Shown one piece after another: positions 52,501 to 61,500 of a stretch of 64,000 nucleotides of DNA. The stretch is from Eudromia elegans (taxonomy: Eukaryota; Chordata; Aves; Tinamiformes; Tinamidae). Location of the stretch: positions 69,737 through 133,736 of the forward strand of contig PTEX01000012.1 of the NCBI GenBank assembly GCA_003342815.1. Reading direction: 5' to 3'. Positions within the stretch are counted from its first letter, which is position 1. The number at the start of each line of letters is the position of its first letter. The position numbers and the translations under genes are program-made. Below the pieces are notes generated by a model that was given only the letters and a program-made list of their open reading frames with translations, searched no databases and was not told the origin of the DNA.

Positions 52501-55500
52501 TTTTTAAAGGGGAAAAACAGCAAGCATTTGAGAATACAGTACCTGGCACAGTTCAATCTAAATGGAACTGTCTGGTCTTGAAGACAGGGCCCCATTGCCA
52601 TCTTTTGACCGTATCACTCTGTGCGTCCTGCAAAGAGGAACACAGTCTAGGCAAGACTTTTGTCCCAGTTCAGATTTTGAGCCTGTGAGAGCTGCATTAG
52701 TCTCTTTTCCTGTGCTCATATGACCCTGGCACACTAAATAGTTCCTTCATATGGTCCTTCATATTAATGGGAGCAGGGACAGGCTACATTTCTTCTGTGG
52801 TGACAGAAGTCACTGTAAATTCTTTACGTCACCGCTGAGTATGCAAAGACCAGAAAGCTTTAATGGTTTTAATTAGGCGGGTGTGAATACTCAGATTCTT
52901 GTTGCATTAGTTTTCTGATAAAACAGTAAGCAAAGGAATAAACCTTTTCAGCTTGTGGGACCGAAATTGCCAGTGCATTTTTGTTAGCGTTGGCAGAAAT
53001 TGTTATAAAAGGGGGGAACAGAAAAAACAAATTCCTAAAGTTAGTATTCATGTAAAATTATAAAAGGGCAGAATGTCATACATTTTATATGTGAATGTAA
53101 TGGTGCTAGTGAAAAAAAAACCCTTGGAACAGAAGTACTTAGCTATGGATGTCAAGCATAATTGAGGCTACTGCTGTAAAATGAACCTTTCCTCAGTGGC
53201 TGCATTGAGGAATTCCGTTGCATTTATGCATATATTTTCAAATGAAATAGGGCATTGTGATTTAATGCTCTCTCCTTTGCAAATACATTGGAAACAGTGC
53301 AAAATGCCTGTGACTTTCAGGGTATTTTATATTAGACTCATGAGAACATTGTTATTCTGTTTGAGTTTATAAAATATTTTAGATAAAATTGGAATCAAAT
53401 TATGGTCGCTCGTTATTCTGTTGGAGTTTTTAAAATATTTTAGATAAAATTGGAATCAGATTATGATGGCTCCAGAGGAGACCTGCGAGGTAGGACAGCA
53501 TGTGAGAACTCCTCCTCTTTAGGGGTTTCTCTGCATCACACAGCCACAGTTCTGTATTCTCAGCAAAAAGGGTGGCTCTTGTTGCTGACAGCAGCACACG
53601 ATAGTCCAGAGGGTAAAATAAGGGGGAGGGAGGAGAGTTGTGCTGTGCTTCTTTTCTGCCCTTTAGCTGTAACAGGTTGCCTCAAACAGAAGCAAGGTGT
53701 TTGGGGCAGGAGTTACGTATGTAGGCTGAGGGTCCTGAAGCTGTGTCCTCAAGGCTGCCCCTGTTTCATCCTCCCTGCATGCGCACTCCCCGCTCAGCGT
53801 GGGTTCTTATAAATCTGAATTACAGTTGACTTTTACATACACAGCTGTGCGATGCAGCAGCAGACACACCTAAGCTGTCCAGACAATTTAGTTACTGCTT
53901 AGGTCATTATAATTCTTCTTGCTGTCATATATTAACACAACAGAATGGATAAAACCTTGTCTATTTTCCCTTCTAATTTTCATCATTTTGGTCCTTTGCA
54001 CCTGGTAGCTTGCATTTCCCTAAAGATATAAATACCTTATGTCGAGAAATTATCTTGTTGCATTTCCAGACTGTTGCCCATTATTAGAAAGTTTAAAAAA
54101 CCAAAAACTGTGGTATGAATTGTTAACTCTTCCTAAAGACGTTTCAGCAAAACAATAACAGCTGTTTCCTTTCTCCGGATAATAGTGGAGATGGTTGTCT
54201 TTGACCCTCTGTAATGCTGTCTTAAACAGATCTCACAGAGCCATAAGTGGCATTGCTGAGTTGAAATGTATATATATACACATTTGATTTGGAGAGATTT
54301 ACCTAAAAGTAGAGAGAGGCGCAAACCTTTAAGTTCACCCTTATATATATTTATTTGTTCTTCTCTTTGTGCTGCCCTTGCCTGTGAATTGTGCTTAGCT
54401 AGCACAGCACAGCACTGGCTGTTGCTTTAGCTCTGTTAATTCAGTGCTGACACCAGGTTTCTCCTGCTATACGGGCTGATAATAACATCTTGCCCATGCA
54501 AAATGTTTTCCTTTTGTTGCTCCTTTTGAGATCGACCAATTAAAGATGTTAACAGGATGGTAAAAGAGATGTGATCCAGGGTTTGCGTGTTTGATTTCTG
54601 ACCTCTGACTGCTTCTCTCCTCACGGGATACCCACCTCTCTCCACCAGCACAGGCAAGGCTATATGTAGGGCCAAGATGGTGAACAGGAAGGTGCAGTTA
54701 AAAATGCTTTTATATCATTTTAACCAACCTTTAATAACAAAGGCATGGATCTGTTCAGTTGGCCCAAAACATTTGGGAATCACCGGCAATTGCTCTCTTG
54801 CAAATGTCTTTTGTTCTCAGTCACCAAAGCTTTGAGTTTATGTATTTGAATATTTATTGCCTGTTAGATGCTCTACTACTTCAGGACTATTACTTAATTA
54901 AACATCAATTTGCCTTATGTTTTCTTAATATACTTCAGCATGAATATATCCCTGTCTTCATTTATAATTTAATCCTGTTTTGTTTATGTTTGGGGTTTTC
55001 TGGTAGTAATTGTGCTTCCTCCCTTCTCTGACTAGCTTTACTCTTCTGAGGCAGATTGTTCATCTTTGCACTTCAGAGTCTGTTTCACAAAATCGACTCA
55101 ACAGGTGATTAAGATGTGCCCTTCCTCAAGGAAGAGCAAAGTGCACGTTCACTGCCAGTGTGCCTCTCTGCAGTGGGCAAAGGCCTCTGAAACAAGTTCC
55201 AGTGCTTATCTTGCTGGGAAGATGAAACTCACATCTTTTATGTAAGGCTTGAGTAGCCAGGATTTACACCTCTCTCCCTGGTCCTAATGGCTGGCCATGG
55301 AACAGGTAGCTCATAAGAAATTCTTTGCTTATGCAGCAATATGAGTCTCAGATGGATTTATTTGTCCATTTCAAGCACAAAGACAATTGGAGAGAAGGCC
55401 ATGGGAGACCATTAAATAAAAAATTTCCAAGAGCAAGGTGAGGTTGCACTACAACAGATTGTCTTGGGGAGGCTTTGAAGGATTTATAGACAGACTGCAC

Positions 55501-58500
55501 AGACATCTCTCAGAGGTGACAGAGGTGAAGAGGCAGGTGAAAAAGGTGGACTGATAAATCTGGAGAGCCCCACCAAACCTCTGCTTTTTCATATTTCAGA
55601 GTTTCATATTTCTCCATTTGCCATGTTTACTTGGTGGTAGTGTTGATTTGTGGTTGGTATCTCTGTGTCCTTGACATGGGATCTCCCTTCCCCGCCTCCC
55701 TCCACAATCAGAGAATCTGCATCAGTTCTGAGTGTGCTTGGCTTTACTGCAAGCTTCTCTAATTGCTTGTGCCTGAGGATGGGAGCCTCGTTTATCATCA
55801 GAGTAATGAACAAGGGCTCACATTCCCTCTTCTCCTCTTCTGTTTGGCAGCTAATTGCATTATTTAGGCAAGTCATAGCTATCAGTACTTCAGATTTCAT
55901 AGCTGAAAAATGGGAAATACCTCAGTGAGCACTGAGATAGGACTACTTACAGTTCTTAAAAATCAGAGAAATAAAAAGAGGGTCTCCACCGGAAGTGCTG
56001 TGAGAGGGAAGGTGCAGCAAACCTTCGTGTACCAGTACTGGTACTGTCGGTGGTTCCCCCCAGCAAGCAGTTTGTGGCCTGTAGGACCCTTCCCTCCTGA
56101 GGCTTTCCTTAGGAAAGGCCATGGGGACCCAGTGATGCGTTTGGTTCCCTCTGTGTGGGAAGCAGCAGAGCCGCACATTCTTCCTGCCTGGATGTGGAAA
56201 CGTTTCCCGGCATTCATTCCTCCTTTCCTACATTTCCACAAACACACAGGCACTGCGCACACACAAGCAGCTGCTAAATTTGGCTGCTTGTTTAAAAGCA
56301 GCAGGCAAATACAAAATGCTATTTACCTATCTCCCTCAAAACAGACCAGTGCTGAGAAAGGGAAACAAGCAGTTTGAAATAGTATGGAAAGCACCCAAAT
56401 TCAGCACTTGGCAGTGCTTTGGATTTTCAATAAAGAAGCTTTCATGGAAACTGGGACTGGGTTACCAGGAAGGTGTTAGAAATGCACACACCTCGTTCTA
56501 GTACGTGTAGCTTGCAACAGCTTCGCTATGGGCACGACTTACTTGTGCTTGTACCAGCACAACTGCCTTGACTCAAGGCCTTACAGCCGGGCTGTGTCCC
56601 TGGTTCTGTCCTGTCCAGGCTTCCTCCTGGGACTCGTTTCGGGCTCATAGAGCGCCCTGGGTATGGCCCAGGAGCGTGATGGCTGCCCGGGGCAGAGGCG
56701 TGCCAGGCACCGTGAGAGCCGTGTGGTGGCTGCCTCAGGGCTCGGGGCGGTGGCCTGTGCTGGCTTGTTAGTTCAGACCGAGCTCTTGCACCCGGGTAGT
56801 CAGCACGCGGCCGGAAGGAGCTGCTGGAGCCACCTGGGGCTTGAACCGGTCCGGTTCTTGGTTCAGCTCTGGTTTGAGTTTGGCTAGGGCGAATCCGGCC
56901 CTGGTTTAGGCCAGCAAAGGTTTCTTGAAGTGCCTGGCAGAGGCAGGGCTGCAGCACAGCCTATTGGTCAGGAAAGGCTTTAATGCATCGGACAGATGCT
57001 GGTGCCGTGTCACAGCTTCTCTCCAGCTTCCCAATCCAGTGCACAGCACTGGAAAGCCAGAGGGGAGTTCCCAGCCCGGCACACCCCTACCACAGGCTGC
57101 TGTTCTCAACCAGTGCCCAGAAATACTTCCGTCAGGCCCATGCCACTCAGCAGGAACATTAAAGTAAGCTTCGAGTCCCGTACTCCGCCTGCAGAAGCGC
57201 AGTGCCAGAGTCTTGCTTCATTTGTGCTCTTTGGTTATGAATTATGCAACCTGGCAGCCCTCTTTTCCCACGTAAGCCTTGACACAGGGCTCACCAATGC
57301 CACTATTCCAACATCCAGCCCCTCCCCGGGTAGAATAGGTTTTTTCTCTTCCTGCAAGGGTTTCATGTTGCTGCTCCTGCAATAACTGTCTCAGTGCTGA
57401 GGTGCTCTGCGTATGCTCAGTTCCTGGTACCAGAGTACTCGTTACTGGACACCGGTTGTTCTTCTGAGAACAACACACATTTTGCATCTACCAGTAAGTG
57501 CTGATTTGTAGGAAACAGGCATAGAAAAAAAGCACAAATAAACACAAGGAGCTGTGTTTACAGTTAACACGTTTTTATGTGAGCAATTATAAATGTCACA
57601 TTTTTAGTACAAATGGATTATTGACTATTGGCATCAGCTCTTGTTTCTCACTTCCAAATTTTTGAACATCTTACTGAAGTCTGCTAAGTCTACTAAGATT
57701 TTCCCTGCATAGTGTTAACTACAGCATTATTTCTTGTTGACATAAGAAGCATTGCTGACATTATAGATTGTTTCTAGCAGGGTTAAATTGCGTAGAAAAC
57801 ACCTTGATTAGAAACTTCAGAGACCAGTTGTTCTGAAAGATAATTTCTCTTCTTTCCCCATCCTTACCTGCACTTGTAGCACATAATGCTTCTGACCAAC
57901 ACACAAAAATTAATTCATCGTTCTTATTATACTGTAGGAAGTGACTTTTTTTTTTGGCTGACTTTGTTTTGCTCACTTTGAAAGAATTCTGGTGGACTGG
58001 TTCACCAAAATTCAGAGAAGGTAGATGTGACCTTTGAATTTGTTGTTGCATGTTGAAAAACATAAAGCTTTTTGGCTGCTTTGCTATTTTTGGACTTACA
58101 AATGGAGAATTGATAAAAAATACTAATTAGCGAAGCTTAGTGACTGGAATGTTATTCTCAATATCCACATCAAAATAAAGAGAATGAATCTCTGTCTGAA
58201 ATTGAAGACAAACTTCTTTGGCTGGTTGCTTCAGATTAGTTTTGTGCTGATACTGGGGTTTTATGAGCTGTGCAGCAGGTGACATAGAATTTGACTTCAG
58301 CAGATTTGCAAGGTGTATTTAAATGCATTGCTTTTAAAGTAATATGATTTTAATGAGAAGGAGAGGACGTTTAGGGCTTCTTTTTTTTCAATAGCCCCAA
58401 ATGAGAAGGTATTGGCTAGGGACATGTGATACTGAAGAGTCAAATGCCAATTGAGTGATCTCACTGAATGCTGTGTAGGACTATAATAGGAAAGACAATT

Positions 58501-61500
58501 TAAAGTATCTTCTTATGCTTTACAGGAATAGACAATCTCTGTGAGAGGGCTCTTCACATCCGCAAACTCCTTCTTACTTTGCCCAGGTCGGTCCTTATAG
58601 TGATGAGATACCTCTTTGCCTTCCTCAACCAGTAAGTGCTTTAGAATTCCTCAAGATACGGTATCTTTTATGTACCTCTCTTTGCGGGTATCCCAGTTTG
58701 TTGTGTTCACTCATACTCAGTGGAGAATTTATACTGAAGCTCCATTTAACACAAGAGATAATATTTTAATTGGCAAAGATAGTAGAAGTAAAACAGTTTT
58801 CATGCAAATTAGAATTCCATTTGTCCAGAACTGAGCAAAGTTCTAGTAAGACAGATATTGTCTGAAATGGGGAGTGCAAGTAAAGTACAGTAAGAAAAAT
58901 AACATACACAAACTGTAGCTACATTAAAAATAATCTATATAATTTAAAAGTAGATTTTTTTTCCACATCCCAAGCTGCTTTTAATCTCTTGATGGGAAAA
59001 ATACACAACACACACACAAGCAATGCAAGTACCACAAGCCACTTACTTGATGCTAGGTTCAACCAGAGAGAGACTCCATGTTTCTGCTTGTATTTTCTAA
59101 TAATGGGACTACAAGAAGGGAGAATGTATGTATGTGTGTTTTGATATAAACTAGTTGGATTTTCACATTACAAAAGAAAGGCAACTTCTGAAGAATGGAT
59201 ATGCAAGCAGGTAGACTTCCTGTCTCCTGCTTAAACTTCCAAAGTTATATTGAGTTGCTCAAGGATATCTCGGGACAGGCTTTCTCCAGGCACAGAAAAT
59301 CCACAGCCTCTCTGCACAGCCTGTCCCAAGGTGAAGATTTTTTTCACTGCTGCCAGTAGGAATCTCCCTTGCTGCAACTTGTATCTGTTGCTTCTCATCC
59401 TTTTGCCGAGCACCTCCAAGAAGAGTCTTGCTCTATGTGGTCTATACCTCCCCTTTAGGTAGTTGAAGATTGCAGCTAAATTCCCTCTTCCTCTTATGTA
59501 CTCATTGTGCACCAGCCCCCTAACCATTTCTGTGATCTTTCTCTGAAATCTACACATTTTATTAATTTTTCTTGTATTGGAGGCCCGGAACTGGACACGG
59601 CATCACAAGTATATCTACAAGAGTGCCAAGTGGAGGGGAATAATCCCTTCTCTTGCGCAGTTGGGCTGTGCTCTTCCTAACACAGCCAGGATTGCAATTA
59701 GGCTTCATGGCTGCTGGGGAGAATGTACTGAATCAGGTCCAGCAGGACCCCACTGCTTTCCCTTGGTTGCTGCTACCCAGCCAATCAGTTCTGGACAGTA
59801 GTAATGTGTGCAATTAATCTGTCCCTCGCGCAGAACTTTGCCTTTATCGTTAATGAACTTGATGAAGTTGCCATTAGCCCATTGCTCTGTCCTGTTAAGG
59901 TAACTATATGTGCTGACCGTGTCCTTCAGCCTGTCTGTTGCTTCCTGCAGCGTGGTGCCATCTGCAAGTGCCTGCCAGCCCGCTGACCAGGCTGCTCATG
60001 AACATGTGGAACAGTGTCAGCCCCAGCCATGGCCCCGTGGAGCGGTGCCCGTTGCCACCAGCAGCACTGCCCATGTTTCATGATGACAGTTACCACTGTC
60101 TGTCTTCTTTGTTGCACTACCTTGTGCGTATATAGAGGATGGAACAGAAACACCTTTATCTGTAAGAATAAGATGTCTCCAATTAGCACACAGGCTGGGA
60201 TAACAGTACATGGCATAGGAAAAGGCAGAGCGAGGATTGATTTGGCAGGCAGGTTATAAGGGAGTCATTCAGAAAGCTTGCTGCTTCAGCTTGTCTTGCT
60301 TGTGTGTGGCAAACTCTCCAAAATTCCCTTTCTGAAGGGAAGATACTGCTGTTTTTAAACACAAGCAGATATACTGATTTAAACACAAGCAGATATACTG
60401 ATGCATTTACTGATTCAGCGTGCAGAAAAGTACTGAGGTAAAGGGTGTCCAAGGGACTTGGGTTGTGTTTGACTGGCCCTGCACAGAAGCAATCAAAAGC
60501 CAGGGTCTCTTGTGAGAAATTTGAACTAGGGGAATAAAGAGCAACCTTCCATTCAAAATCCAAGTTGATAACTGATAATACTGAATTTTCTGAAGGAAAA
60601 AAATAGCATGCAGAAGTTGTTTAATAAAAATAAGTCTTTTGTTCGGATGATTCCAAGATGAACCTCCCATGGGATTTTCTGGGCAGAAGAAAAGGTGTTC
60701 AAGGATTTTAGGTTGCTTCGTGAAAACAGAAACTAGGAGTCACAAGAGCCTTTGTAAGAACCAGGAACTGAGTTACCTCCAGAGGACAATTCAGTCTGCC
60801 TGAGTTTTATAGCCAGTGGATGGGAAAGATGCATCAGGGTCTAATGAGAAATGGTAAGTATGCAAACCCATTTAGGATCCAGTCCACTTGGGCCTCTGAG
60901 GATAAACCCTGATGAGATAAAGCAGTAGCAGCTGATGCATTTTACATTAGCCCATTAGCTCAGTGTACGCTAAACATAGCAGTGCAGAAGCACGTATGCA
61001 CACACATGTACATACCAGAAGCTCACTTTGTAATTTATACTGGCTATTGAAGAACTCCCTTTTTCTTTTTTTTTTTTTTTTTTTTTTTTAATGTTGTGTT
61101 GGAGTAAGTGTCAAGGAGAACAGGAAATCTCATTGTCTCATTGTGAGGAAGTGAAAATTTCTCAACTTTTTAGAATAAGCTTGATTGCAGTGGATAAGTC
61201 ATTTTTTCCTGATTTTTCTGTTCTAACAGCCTTTCGCAGTACAGTGATGAAAACATGATGGATCCGTACAATCTGGCCATTTGTTTTGGGCCAACACTGA
61301 TGCCTGTTCCAGACATACAAGACCAGGTGTCTTGTCAGGCACATGTAAATGAAATAATAAAAACTATCATCATCCATCATGAAGCAATTTTTCCAGATGC
61401 TAAAGAACTTGATGGCCCAGTGTATGAAAAATGTATGGCTGGAGATGACTACTGGTAAGTCCAAGTATTATTCTTCTATCTCCTTAACTAAACCTTCAGA

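Larger units (their letters stand above)
49909..58525 (+). other. SRGAP1: Intron 15
   Basis: An 8617-nt GT-AG intron. It contains a GC-rich block at about 50160-51140 with a long antisense open frame, a 17-bp doublet at 51024-51057, a 61-bp tandem duplication at 53351-53472, and another GC-rich patch at about 56560-56900. A faint, unproven CR1/L2-like 3' end may lie near 55440-55530. No exon was identified. Confidence 0.88.
58632..61229 (+). other. SRGAP1: Intron 16
   Basis: A 2598-nt GT-AG intron. It contains an old antisense CR1 at about 59225-60110, a perfect 24-bp doublet at 60355-60402, and a T24 run at 61066-61089. The acceptor is TTTCTGTTCTAACAG. No exon was identified. Confidence 0.9.

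Noticed and set aside
55440-55530. A possible CR1/L2 3' end (GACAGACTGCACAGACATCTC)
   Set aside because: Only a loose resemblance to LINE 3' sequence; it would need a RepeatMasker search.
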